DNA of 64,000 nt from Arctopsyche grandis. Its lineage: Eukaryota > Arthropoda > Insecta > Trichoptera > Hydropsychidae. The DNA is taken from positions 29,293,501-29,357,500 of the forward strand of contig NC_135359.1 in the NCBI RefSeq assembly GCF_051622035.1, in the 5' to 3' direction. Each line of letters begins with the position of its first letter. Position 1 is the first letter of the stretch. The notes below the pieces were generated by a model, which was given only the letters and a program-made list of their open reading frames with translations, searched no databases and had not been told where the DNA came from. Both the position numbers and the translations under genes were made by a program. This document shows, one piece after another, positions 10,491-22,000 of this stretch.

Positions 10491-11700
10491 CAGTATACTC
10501 TCGATTATCCAGATTGCGGATTATCCGTGCTTGAAAAAAAAAATTTTTTTCTTATGGTGCGTACGCACCAAGCCAACGAACGGCCCACAGGCCAGCTTTT
10601 AAAACCAGTAGCGTACAAAATATCGAAATAAAAATTAAATTTAAAAATTGAAATTAAATATCAAAATTAAAACTATTATTATTATATTAAAATTAAATTC
10701 AAGTATCAAAATAAAATTATAATCATTTTATTAAAATTAAAATTAATATTGAAAGTTAAAACAGAACATGCACAATTTAAATAAATTTTCGAGATTGACC
10801 TAAAATTTATTAAAACATCTTAAGTAATCCTCGACTTAAGATGTTTTGACTTACGAAGATACGCACTAAGATCGAAAAAAAATCAAAGAATTATTATTTT
10901 TACTTCCCCGTAATGCGCAGTTACTGAGAATATATCATGTATTAGTATGGGTGATCCAACGATTTTTGCTAACCCGGGGTGTTGTCGGTCACATCAAACG
11001 GATTTTTTTATTCTTCAATTGTTTCTCTCGTCGAAATAAATCAAGTAATTAAATCATTTCAGAGGTAAAATTTATCGGATAATGTGTGATTATTAATTTT
11101 ATTTCGACGAAAGAAAAAAAACCTTTGACAAATCACCGACATCCGACACCGCGTTTTTTATGAATTGTTTTTTTTTTATCGATCATCCACCTGGAAATAC
11201 AGTAACATCTCGTGACGACTTTAACAATATTTTTTTTCGCTCGTAAGCAGAGAAATTATAATATTTCTCTGGTTTTAAATGCGTATCGTCGTAATTCAAA
11301 ACATTGTCGTCGTTGGTTTAGTCCGTAAGCACCATTATATGATTATGAGACGCACCGATCGTAAACACGCGTGTTATTTGATTCTTCGAACAAGATTTGG
11401 AAAAAGATTCTTCCTGACATGGAAACAGATTAAGTGGATTCTGAAGAGAATGAAGCAAATGATATATCTGAAATATATGGATTATTGGAAAATTTAAAAT
11501 GTTTTGAAAACGTGGATAAGGAAAAGATCTAGGAGTGGCTCAATCATGATTTTAAGTGATCCACGTTTTAAACGCATGGATGATGCAGATATCGTTTCTT
11601 TTTTTTTTGTTTCTCTAGAGGAAGAAAATGAGAGAAGAACACTACAAGTGGAGAAGATACCAGTCATTAGTTATTCGTCATAAAGCGGTACAGCACTAGT
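10491..11700 (+). mobile_element. pogo/Tigger-type element remnant
   Basis: A TA dinucleotide is followed by CAGTATACTCTCGATTATCC, which resembles Tigger/pogo terminal repeats. Downstream at about 11460-11690 decayed frames read KNVDKEKI..EWLNHD, similar to the C-terminal acidic part of Tigger/Jerky transposases (EWLxxD). Stops interrupt it. The right terminus was not found. The stretch 10546-10920 recurs inverted at 41260-41640. Confidence 0.45.
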
Positions 11701-11954
11701 ACTAACTACTAACGGCCACTTATCTGCTTAACTATGAGCGTTTTTCTTAATAAATAATGAGTATTAAAATTATTATGAATCAAAAATTTGTGTTGTAAAA
11801 AACAAATACTTAAATAGTATTTGTTTTTGGTACCTTTCTGTTGGAAAGAGACAAAACACGGTCGGCGGATTGCGCGCGGGCTACGGAAATTTTGTGATCA
11901 CGACAGGCGAGTTGTCAGCACCCAAAGTGTTAAGTGAGATTTATTCTTATTTCA

Positions 11955-12000
11955 GCCATTCCCAGCGGCGTGGACTAGTGGTTAGCATATAATGCTTTCA
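11955..12000 (+). repeat. tRNA-derived SINE head fragment
   Basis: CAGCGGCGTGGACTAGTGG followed by TTAGCATATAATGCTTTC matches the head of the SINE at 53070, and stops where the foldback MITE begins. Confidence 0.5.
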
Positions 12001-12064
12001 CTAGTCACACTAAAACTGGTCACACCCCAAAACTGGTCACGAGAAAACTGGTCACACCCTAAAA

Positions 12065-12841
12065 GGTCTGTTCATACTTAACAGCACAGCACGGCTTCAG
12101 CACTGCACGACTCCGTTTCAAATATGTCATTTTATTACATTTCTATTCATATCTACCTACACGTCGCGGTTACGTCACGTTCACAGCACTTTGGCCTAGT
12201 GCAAGGCAAAATCGGCTTACTTATACATTACAGGCCATGACGATACCGCGCAACATTGCTTACGTCGTATTGTCGAGTACTTACAATATGAATGCATACA
12301 CGTGCATTCGTAGCTACGCGTCAGAATACAAGTCAGCAAAAATGTTTCGGCGTTTATCGAACGAAAAATTATGTATAAGGCGTTATGATGTGCATCCCAT
12401 GTTAAAACATAGAAAAACCAAAGGAGAGTTTTGGACACTGTATAAGGAGCTTGTGGATGATGGACAAATTTTTTTTAAATATTTCCGTAAAAAAATTAAT
12501 TTTTTTTTAAATATTTTTTAATATTCGCGCCAACACCATGTCGAAAGATTGAACAGCTGTCAACTGTCACTATCGATAATTGGTCCAAAACAGCAAAGCG
12601 GCAGACTCATGGCACGTAATTCGCGTATATATTTCCACGATGGCCAAAAGAACGGATACGATACGTTGACGGATGTTGCTGTAAGGTATGAACAGGAAAT
12701 GTCGGGTACTGCTGTAAGCCTGCCGTGGCGTAAACGTGACGGTTGGTATGAATATACCCATACAAAATGTACCAAAGAATACTTTTCGTACGACCGGATA
12801 CCTGCTGAAGTCGGTACGTGATGACTAGGTATGAACAGACC
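12065..12841 (+). mobile_element. PIF/Harbinger-like element nested in foldback MITE
   Basis: Inverted termini GGTCTGTTCATAC and GTATGAACAGACC are flanked by TAAAA on both sides (12060-12064, 12842-12846). TAA lies within the duplicate, as PIF/Harbinger elements prefer. The 777-bp interior encodes fragments only. Confidence 0.7.
12237..12521 (+). pseudogene. Harbinger transposase N-terminal fragment
   Basis: The frame contains YDVHPMLKHRKTKGEFWTLY followed by KELVDDGQIFFKYFRKK. This is the HPxxxxRxxxGEFxxLyxeL...FFxYFRM layout seen at the start of insect PIF/Harbinger nucleases. The catalytic part is absent and the frame ends in an AT-rich tract. A second frame at 12609-12821 is unrecognised. 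Confidence 0.55.
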
Positions 12842-12965
12842 TAAAATCGGTCACGAGACAACTGATTGACCGATTTTAGGGTGTGGCCAGTTTCAGTGTG
12901 ACGGGTGATCACGTGTGACCGGTTGTCCTGTGACTGGTTCACATTTGACTAGTAATCACCGAACC

Positions 12966-13127
12966 GAAAATATAAATTGAAAATATAAGTTGAAAATACG
13001 TTGGTGCGGTTTCGTACTCTGCGCGAGTGGTGGACCTGGCCAACGATTGAATACTCTGCGTCGCAGTCGAGTTTGACACTTGAACTGTCAACTCGTTCTT
13101 TTGTCAGGTGCTGCATTTATCCGCGAA
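12966..13127 (+). promoter_or_regulatory. Proximal promoter/5' UTR of ISCU
   Basis: Only 162 bp separate the foldback element from the start codon. No clear TATA box is seen. In copy 1 nearly all of this segment is deleted. Confidence 0.4.
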
Positions 13128-15068
13128 ATGTCTGGAATTCAATTGGGGCTGAGACGTGCTGTCAGCCTCACCCGGCTCACCCTCCTGCGCCCTCCACGCT
13201 CCCTAAGCCAGCCGACCGCTCTCTACCACGCTAATGTCAGACTTACTTATCTTTTTATTGTTATTGCACCACAGCTGTCTATCATATTTTTACACCTAAC
13301 CTTCAGCAGCGTGTGCCAGAATTCTTCATCCGGTTATATTTATAATTCGAATCTTTTGGCAATAGGAAGTTTATTTACCACGTCTATAACAGTACATACA
13401 TGCCTAGTTACGTCTTACTTGAATGTCATATTTAGTGCTTGTTTATGTTCTGTTATCAGTACATTAGCAATTGTTGTATATGAAAAAAATTCAATGTTTT
13501 CACATGGGTCTATTTTCTTAGTAGTTTGTTCTCAATGTTCTAGAAGCGCATGGAATTTTTTTAATTAATTTCATATTTAGAACTATACCAATAGCTATAT
13601 GTTTTCATTGTCATCGACATACAATGAAAATTCATTACATTTATGTTTTGTTTTATCAGTCGTGAATATCATTTAATGTAATTTTTCTTCTAAATATGTT
13701 ATACATATATAAAAGCTTCAAAGTATCTATTGAGCTATTTTTTCACATTGAAAATTTTAAGTATATAGATTTTGCTCAAAACTGCAAAAATTTTATTTTA
13801 TTTCCTGGAAAACGAGTTTTATAGTCATCGATGATATATGCGGTCTGAAAATATTGACGTTTGCCACATCCACTAGGTTTAACCGTTTGCCTGCGGCCGT
13901 CTTCTATGGAAGCTTTGCGCGACAAGTCTGTAGCGCGGCTGTCTTCCATAGAATTTCTGAACTTTGCACAGGATTTTGAGCCTTATATGCGCCTATTTCA
14001 ACTGTTTTAAGGTTCAAAATTGGTTGAATATATTACTGAGAGTTGAATGCCATCTATTCAATTTGCTTAAATTCATATATACCAGTCAAAATTAGTTTTT
14101 TGTGGAACCATACTGAAACCTCGTTTATGTGACGTCACGTCTGTTGAACAATGGCGACGATACGTCTCAATTGTATGAAGAATGATTATTTGACAATTAA
14201 GCCAAAACTACGAGATATATTATGCATTTTATTGTTTAAAATAATACTTTGTGTTAATTAACATATCTGGTTACTTGAGTTAATATTAAAATCTGTATTT
14301 AAGTTCGAAAACTCGATTGCCAAATTCGCGAAAAAAGTGCCGCGTACAGGGCTTGTTCGCTATATTTATTGCCGCGGGCAAAGGGTTAAGTATTGATTAA
14401 CTGTAAAATAGACGTTCGTTTGCTTTCTATCGGAATCAAGTATAGTCTATGTTGACCGTCGAATCATTACTAGTAGTATTAAATCACAAAAAAAATATAC
14501 ATATTTAATATATCGTAGAATTAGTTAATTAAAGGAAGATATAATCATTAAAAAAAATATTGTATTGAATATTTGGTTTCAATAGACTCGTTGAAAGTAA
14601 TTCAAGTGTAACATTGCAGGTTTTGGAGCACTATGAAAACCCTCGCAATGTCGGCTCTTTGGATAAGAAGAAGAAGAACGTCGGAACAGGATTGGTAGGT
14701 GCGCCGGCTTGCGGCGACGTGATGAAACTGCAGATCGAAGTAGACGATCAGGGAAAGATCATCGACGCAAAGTTCAAAACGTTCGGGTGCGGCTCGGCCA
14801 TAGCCTCCAGCTCTCTGGCCACAGAATGGGTCAAAGGAAAGACCGTTGATCAAGCGTTGAAACTCAAAAATACAGACATTGCCAAAGAGTTATCTCTTCC
14901 TCCAGTCAAATTGCACTGCTCTAGTGAGTCTCGCATTGTGTATTTCTATTAAAATATTGTCCAACATTTATTTTATCATATTAATTTTCATTTTCAGTGC
15001 TGGCCGAGGACGCTATCAAAGCGGCTCTTTCAGACTATAGGATAAAGCAGCAGACGAAGGACGAATAA
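13128..15068 (+). CDS. IscU: Mitochondrial iron-sulfur cluster scaffold ISCU (3 exons, 160 aa)
   Basis: Exons are 13128-13235, 14620-14923 and 14998-15068, in phases 0 and 1, giving 160 residues (human ISCU is about 167). Residues 1-30 are rich in Arg and Leu with no acidic residue, as expected of a mitochondrial presequence. The scaffold domain starts at the HYENPRNVGSLDK block. The cluster ligands are Cys67 (APACGD, with Asp69), Cys93 (TFGCGSA) and Cys136 (LHCS). The LPPVK chaperone-binding motif is at about 129-133. ISCU assembles [2Fe-2S] clusters with the cysteine desulfurase NFS1 and frataxin in the matrix. The first donor (GTCAGA) is weak but gives an exact family alignment. The ATG at 13128 is chosen because it begins the presequence; an earlier TTG-started frame is not needed. 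Intron 1 holds a TTAA-type MITE. This is the intact copy of a local duplication. Confidence 0.95.
13883..14385 (+). mobile_element. piggyBac-type MITE in ISCU intron 1
   Basis: The element is flanked by TTAA on both sides (13879-13882, 14386-14389). The ends are CCGTTTGCCTGCGGCCG and GCCGCGGGCAAAGG, which are imperfect inverts. It is 503 bp with no transposase. It is present in both ISCU copies, so it predates the duplication, and a reversed copy sits in Son intron 11. Confidence 0.82.
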
Positions 15069-15273
15069 GTCGACGGAGGCTGTGAAATGTCGAGTGTAGT
15101 GTGGGCTGTGAAATTATACGATCTTATGGATATCCATGATCTAATTCAACTTGAAACATGTTTGCAATCCTTTTTTCTCTATGCGTATATTGTTATGACG
15201 TGTGTTAATAGAAGTACAAATTTCTTGTTTTTATTTATCTCTTAGAGAAAAGAATGTATTTTCAGAAAATGGC

Positions 15274-15279
15274 AATAAA
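15274..15279 (+). terminator. ISCU poly(A) signal
   Basis: AATAAA lies 206 bp after the stop codon and is conserved at 7160-7165 in copy 1. Confidence 0.6.
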
Positions 15280-15599
15280 TAAAGCATTATAAAATGTACT
15301 TTTCTTTCTTTTTGTGTATAAATACATTATTTACAGTCATTTTCAATCCACATTGACATTGATTAGGTATATATTTAAAAGTTCGTTAAGAATAAAATTT
15401 AAATTTATTGAAATATCTATATACAATCTGCTTTAACAAGATAATTGCTATTTTATTATTAATTGCACTTACACGATAGGTTTTTTATAGTAAATTTCAA
15501 TTTTGTACTCTACTCAAAATAAAATTTATTGCATTTCGCAAAAACACAGAAACCATTAAAAAAAAAACACATCCAAAGATCACATGTTTAATAAATTCA

Positions 15600-16970
15600 A
15601 TAGAACATTCAATATCATTTCAAAAACGTTAACTTTTTGTACAAGCTATTGCCACCAATTTTGAATCGCCAGCCAGCCATTAGACCGGTTATTGCCAACA
15701 ATTTGTTTGTTTCGATATACTGGAGAAATAAGTAAGTACGAGTGGAAACTAGACATGAACTATTTAAAATCGTGACATGTGACATTTTTCAAGAGCTACG
15801 AAAAGAGCGGATCTCCTCGTCCGTTGAAATGCAGTAAACTTAACGAGACGAACGGTACAGCTATCGTTCGACTATAAATTCACCGCGCTCCTAAAAAATA
15901 TGCAAGAATTACAAACGCAATCAGAAAATCACCACTTATGAAATATAACTGACCTGTATCGCTATGAAAAATAGCCGTCTCGAATGAATTCCAGTTCAGA
16001 GAGGGCTAGTACATATAATAATTAAAAAAGCTAGATAGTTTTGTATCCGATAAGCACCTGCGCGGATTCTATTACAACTTGTGACAAATTAAACTAAATT
16101 ACCACAGTAGTGAACACCACAAGTATTGTCACCAGAGTTACAACGAATAAGCAGAGTCAACAACCAGTGGTTTGCGATCACAAATTATTCGCTTAAAAGA
16201 GGCAATCGATATATATATATCGTAACAATAGATATGATATATACATATGTATGTAGATAGCAGTGTTTCCCATTTGGGAATAAGCAAGGAGTCGTTTAGG
16301 GGTAACTTTTTTGCCAAGCGTTGCATGGGATGGTTTTCTATTAAGGATTGCAATCTACCGGTAAAATATGTAAATTAAAAAAAAAATTACGTGGATTAGA
16401 TAGCTGTATGTGGTTATTTTTCCTTAAAACTTGCATCCAGATTGAACCATAAAAAATTACTTCAATCAAAAACGTTAACAAACCTTAAAAAAAAGTTTTT
16501 TAAAAACATACCTCTTCTATAATTTGTATATAAAATTATTATTTTGAATAATAATACCAATAATTTTATTTTACTACCGCCATCTATGTTTAAAACTAAT
16601 AAACAAACGGTGGATAAACGTCAACGACTATCTCGCCGGGCAGATTTCAAACGCGTCTTACACGATATTTTTGCACCATCGTAATGGCGGAGGATCCATT
16701 TACTTATATTGATGACCAAAATGAGCAATATGGCCAAGTATGAAAACGATCGGATAAGAGGCAAACTTTTTCCTGAATTGTAATCGTAAGTGAAACGTAA
16801 AGGAGGTATGTAAAAATTAAAAATAAATTTAATCAAGTCCATTCGTAAACATTAATAAATAAAAATTAAAAATCGGCCACTAAAAAAAAATTAGATATGT
16901 AACTGTGTGTGGTTACTTTTCTAAATTAGTCTAAATTAATTAATAAGGTGAATAATAATGTCCATTTGTA
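15600..16970. other. Intergenic DNA without recognised gene
   Basis: Homology between the ISCU copies ends near 15598. The rest is AT-rich. About 16560-16860 is a reversed, diverged member of an interspersed repeat also seen at 47380-47800 and 58800-59190 (shared CGATCGTTTT and GGTCATCAATATAAGTGG-like motifs). Confidence 0.5.
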
Positions 16971-16971
16971 A

Positions 16972-17204
16972 TCTAATATATAATTTCGAACGAGACTTTG
17001 TATGTAAGGTTTTAAGGTTCGGGTGGGAGCATCGAAAACAAATCAAATTTTCTATGACGACGACATCGATATCGTTGAATATTATTATTTTTCGATTCAA
17101 ATACATTTAATAAAAAAACAAATGCATGTTTACTATTAGATTGTTTTGCCATGTTTAAGCTGTTTACATTACAAATACCGAGCGAAGCCGGGTAAATCCT
17201 CTAG
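16972..17204 (+). mobile_element. Short non-autonomous Helitron A
   Basis: It starts TCTAATATATAATT after an A and ends GCGAAGCCGGG...CTAG before a T, the Helitron rule. It is 233 bp. The ends match those of the 2.6-kb Helitron at 60954-63547. Confidence 0.65.
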
Positions 17205-17227
17205 TAATACATAGAGTCCATTTGTAA

Positions 17228-17445
17228 TCTAATATATAATTCCGAAAGAGACTTTGTATGTATATTTGTTTGGTTCGTAAAATCCGTGACTTTCAATTTG
17301 ATAAAAAAAAACAAATGAATATTCAAATAAATTTAAATAAAATAAAACTATTCAAATAGATTGAATAAAATGTTTACTATTTAGATTGGCCATGTTTGAG
17401 CGGTTTATATTACAAATACCGAGCGAAGCCAGGTAAAAACACTAG
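17228..17445 (+). mobile_element. Short non-autonomous Helitron B
   Basis: It has the same ends as copy A, begins 24 bp further on in the same direction, and again lies between A and T. Both copies also share about 10 bp upstream (GTCCATTTGTA), so they may be a tandem duplication rather than two insertions. Confidence 0.65.
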
Positions 17446-17449
17446 TAAT

Positions 17450-18060
17450 TAATAATCATAATGGAAACAGCCATCTTATCGATGTATTACGACTTGGTTG
17501 GTCCGTGTTGCCACTACTATTACGCCTGCGTCAGTGTAGCCACTCTTGAGAAAATGCATCAGTGGTGTTGCTACAAGAGAACTGTCAAACTGATAAAAGG
17601 CTGGCTGCAACTTGTAATATATCTAAAAGCTAAACTTCATATGTACAGTAAAATGAGTAATTGCGTGCACGCCCAAATTTTGCAATATATGTATCGTATT
17701 CTTATTAGAGCAAGCAGTGCTGCCAGTCGTAAAAATGCTGTTTAGACTAAAAAATTAGACTTTCCGGACATTGAATACTGAAAATAAAACAAACTCCAGA
17801 CTACCTAATCCACAATACGTCATTCGCATCGATTTTAAATACAATAATATGTTTGTATATGTACTTAATTGCCGATTCATCGGTAAATCGGTAGTGCAAT
17901 CCCTATATCTATTCGTTTATAATACTAAATGAAATTACAATTGTAAATTGTAGGTATCTTGTATTGATAAGCGTCTGCTTTGCTTTTCGTATTGTACTAT
18001 TAAGTGCAAATTATAGAATGAGTGTTGAAAGAGGTTAATTTTTGTAAGTAGTAGAATATC
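17450..18060. other. Unassigned AT-rich intergenic stretch
   Basis: A 94-codon frame at 17461-17745 has no recognisable domain. Nothing else was seen. Confidence 0.4.
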
Positions 18061-18064
18061 TTAA

Positions 18065-18647
18065 CACATTGCTTGCGGGTCAATCGAAATTGCCCCTTGC
18101 GGTATAGCCGGAAAATCAGAGAAATTTTCAAAAAGACTCAAAAAATTTATGAAAACTTTTATAAATGTTTGTAAATTGAACAAAAGTTTTAAACCTATCA
18201 ACTGACTCAAATAAAATTAAAATGGAATTGTTTAGAGCCTTCTAAATAATCGATAGTATTTTTAAAAAGGGGTTAGTATTTTTAAAACCTTTTTTATACA
18301 GGAAATTTTTTAGAGAAAAAAATCTAAAAATATTTATGGTATAAATGATTGCAAAATTTTAAATATAATAAATTAGGTTTATCTCACGTCAAAAATTTTT
18401 TTGTATAAAAAAAGGCTGTTTATCCAATTCAAAATTTTATTTTGTTTTAAATTTTGCAATAATTTATATCATTAAGACGGTGGGAATATTTTTAGATATT
18501 TTACTAACTCTCAAAATGTTGTCGTATTAAAAAATGGTTAGCTACCTACCCCTGTCCACGGAAATCACAGTCGGAGAGCAAACGAAAATCGCAGTCTCTC
18601 GCTGTCAAGCAACAATACTGTAATTTCCGTTTCCCGCATACAATGTG
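18065..18647 (+). mobile_element. Second TTAA-type MITE family
   Basis: The left end CACATTGCTTGCGGG follows TTAA (18061-18064). The right end CCCGCATACAATGTG is followed by CTAA, one change from TTAA. The termini are imperfect inverts of about 15 bp. No coding capacity. Confidence 0.6.
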
Positions 18648-19051
18648 CTAATATGATAACCAAATAAAGTAAGTGAAAGGATGATAGGATACAACAATAT
18701 ACAAACTTAAAGATCCAATCTGGCGTAGAATAAAAATCACTATGATCAAAAAATCATACTTTACACACGTTCAAAAAGTCACATTTAATTATACATATTT
18801 CAAAGACTAGGGTTCAAATTTTCGTTCCAATATTTAGTCAACTTCCACTTCATTATCATACAAAAAATATATAAAATATAAATTTATATAGCAGAAATGT
18901 TATCGATTGTAAAAACTATCGATGGACATATTCCGACATTGCTAAATCATCGAACCTATGACACTAAAATGGTACAAAATAACAATAATTTACATGACTT
19001 TCGATTCACCACTACTCTACTACATATAAAACAGCTCGGGCGGTGAACAAT

Positions 19052-22000
19052 TCACGGTATTATTCCCAACTTTTGCAAACAAACGGTAGCAGCATCCGCT
19101 TTCGCTTGCTTTTTATTTGCACTAGCAACACTGGGCTGATATTCAACACCATTAACAGTCACCTTAAACACAAAAAAAAGCAACATCAAAAAACCATATT
19201 CATTAAAGAAAACATACGAAAGTAGGTGCCACTTTAGTATGCGGTCTACCTTCACATATCTACTTTAGTATGCGATCTACCTTCACATTTTTACTTTAAC
19301 ATGCGGTCTTACTGTCTCAGTTCTCGCGTACGACAGCGAGACTGAATAATACCGACCCTAACAACCTAATCTTAAATAAATAGGGTTAACCCTAACTTAA
19401 CCTGACCCCTAAAAAAATAGATGCTGGCTGCTAAGATATGTTTTTTTTATGTACGCGGCACCTTTTTCGCGAATTTGGCAATCGAGTTTTCGACCTTGAA
19501 TACAGATTTTAATATTTACTCAAGTAACCAGTATTATTTTAAACAATAAAATCCATAATATATCTCGAGGCTTTGGCTTAATTGTCAAATAATCATTCTT
19601 CATACAATTGAGACGTATCGTCGCCATTGTTCAACAGACGTGACGTCACATAAACGAGGTTTCAGTATGGTTTCACAAAAAACTAATTTTGACTGGTATA
19701 TATGAATTTTAAGCAAATTGAATAGATGGCATTCAACTCTCAGTAATATATTCAACCAATTTTGAACCTTAAAACAGTTGAAATAGGCGCATATAAGGCT
19801 CAAAATCCTGTGCAAAGTTCAGAAATTCTATGGAAGACAGCCGCGCTACAGACTTGTCGCCCAAAGCTTCCATAGAAGACGGCTGCGGGAAAACAGTTAA
19901 CACCTATTTACTGAAGGTTAGGTTAAGTTAGGGTTGGCCCTAATAATTTATGATAAGGTTGTTAGGGTCGGTATTTCTTCGCTGCTGACGATATTTTGAT
20001 AGAAATACTTCGACAACATTATGGGGCAGCAGGAAAAAACAAAAACTATAATATAAACAGGTCGTTGCTACGGTACAAATAAAAAAAAAATAGTCGACTG
20101 CGATTCAAAGGTAAAATTGCATGCTAAGGTAGACCGCATACTAAAGTAACACCCGAAAGTATACCTTAAATAAGAAATTCTTCTTATGATCCGGCCCACA
20201 CTCGAAGCAAAGAGTGTACGAGGGTACACCCAGTTTACGCTTCGAACAGTACTCTCCGAGCAAGGACACCGGATGCTTACCGGACAGGGTTTTAACCGTG
20301 GGCACGAACGGCCTCTTCATGTTGTTGCGCTGCCTCGTCTGGAAACAACCACCGCGTTAAATTCGAACAGTTCACAACAATATACACGTGTTATAATGTA
20401 CGCACCTCTTCTTTGGCTACCAGACCGCGCGTGTCGAGTTTGACTTCTAATAATAACGGTGTTAGCGTGCCATTCTTTTGTTTACCGAGACCTTCACCGG
20501 GTTTCCAGCCCATCTTCTGCAGCAAATGCATACCCATTCCGCTGCTAACGGGTGCGGCAGTCTGGAGCTGATCCTAAACAAAGTGCATAATTTTCGTCGT
20601 TCAGAAAACATGTATTGTTGAGATTGTTCGTCAACGTTAGTAATAACTTAACATTATTGCTGGCATGCGACAAAAATTCTCATTTATACATATATTAGTA
20701 TTACACATTGATATCTTGAATAAAGGGACATAAGCGAAACATTGTTTTTTGCACTTACAATATAAAGATAAATGTTTGTTTGTTTGATAAATTTTAAAAC
20801 CACTAAATCTAGATTGATACCTCACTGTACTCAACTTTCATCTACCCAAGCAACGCCAGGCAACTCGGCTATACATATAATAAAAATATAGCCAATTACC
20901 CAGCATTGCTCCGATGAATGAAAGTCTGAAAAACTGTATGGGAGTAAATAAGGGTGAAAACACACTGAATGGTATGGGACGTCACGTCCCTGGCTTGTAA
21001 GCAGTGGGTGTTCCGCAAACCGAATTCGGGTGTAGTTGCACGTGCAGAATGCATATGTTTGGGAGATCACAAGTGTATGCATATCCATACGGAACCAACA
21101 AGTTTACCCTACACTTCGTCAAATATGGGATTCACGGTTATCGATCACTGTCAAGCAAGGATAAAATATCACCGAAAACACTACAGGGGGTGATTTTTGG
21201 GACTGTGTACCATGTACATGTGCTAGGGGGTGCTGCATATTTAAAATTATCTAAAAAAAAAACATGTACCACGTACAACTCAGTGTGTTTTCGCCCTAAA
21301 TGTACTGTACATAGGATCATGAGATAGGATGTCCAGACCTAATGGAATTCGTGCATAGACAATAGACATCCCGGATTAGGCTAACAGGACCCACAAGTGT
21401 CCAGACAATGGACGCCAGAGTTCTCACAGACCTGGTTGAGTTCATGCGTTAGCAAAAGGTAGACCGACCGGACACGTACGTGTCCAGACAATGGAGACAG
21501 AGGCTGTGCTGTGCAAATTGTCCTTTAAAACGAGGTACACACAGTAGATCAGATCGGTTTCATGTGGAACGTATTATAAATGCTGTTAACCGACTTTGGT
21601 CTTTCATTTGGATCCTGAACCTACCCTTACACAAGTCAGGGCCGCTATCAGGACTATTAGAAAAATACCTATATGTTAAATGCTACTTTTTGAAAGTATG
21701 ATATAACAGGTACGATTTCACATGGACACAAAGAATGTGCGGATCGAAAAATAATAAGCATTTAGCATTAAAGAGCTAAATTAGCAATATCAATCAGTTG
21801 AATGTCCCAATAGTCCGGGCCCTGGAACTTTAACCCCAGCTTTCCCCCCTCTCAGCGGCCCTGGCAACAGTACTATGAGATAGAATACCAAATTTAGTTG
21901 ATCTGAATTGAAAACCTTAGGCAAGTAATCATTCAAACGAGCGTTTATCTTTATACAGTAGAGGACATTTAGAATTAATGTCTATTAGGTATTGTGAATT

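Larger units (their letters stand above)
12003..12965 (-). mobile_element. Foldback MITE split by a Harbinger-like element
   Basis: The flanks of the inner element are the ACTGGTCAC-rich arms of the family seen at 7-226 and 29745-30042. The right end reads GACTAGTAATCACCGAACC (12947-12965). The left arm is truncated against a SINE piece. It ends 162 bp upstream of the ISCU start codon. Confidence 0.7.

Noticed and set aside
13080-13568. 162-codon reading of ISCU exon 1 running into the intron, started upstream
   Set aside because: It begins with TTG, and family alignment requires splicing after residue 36 of the ATG-started product.
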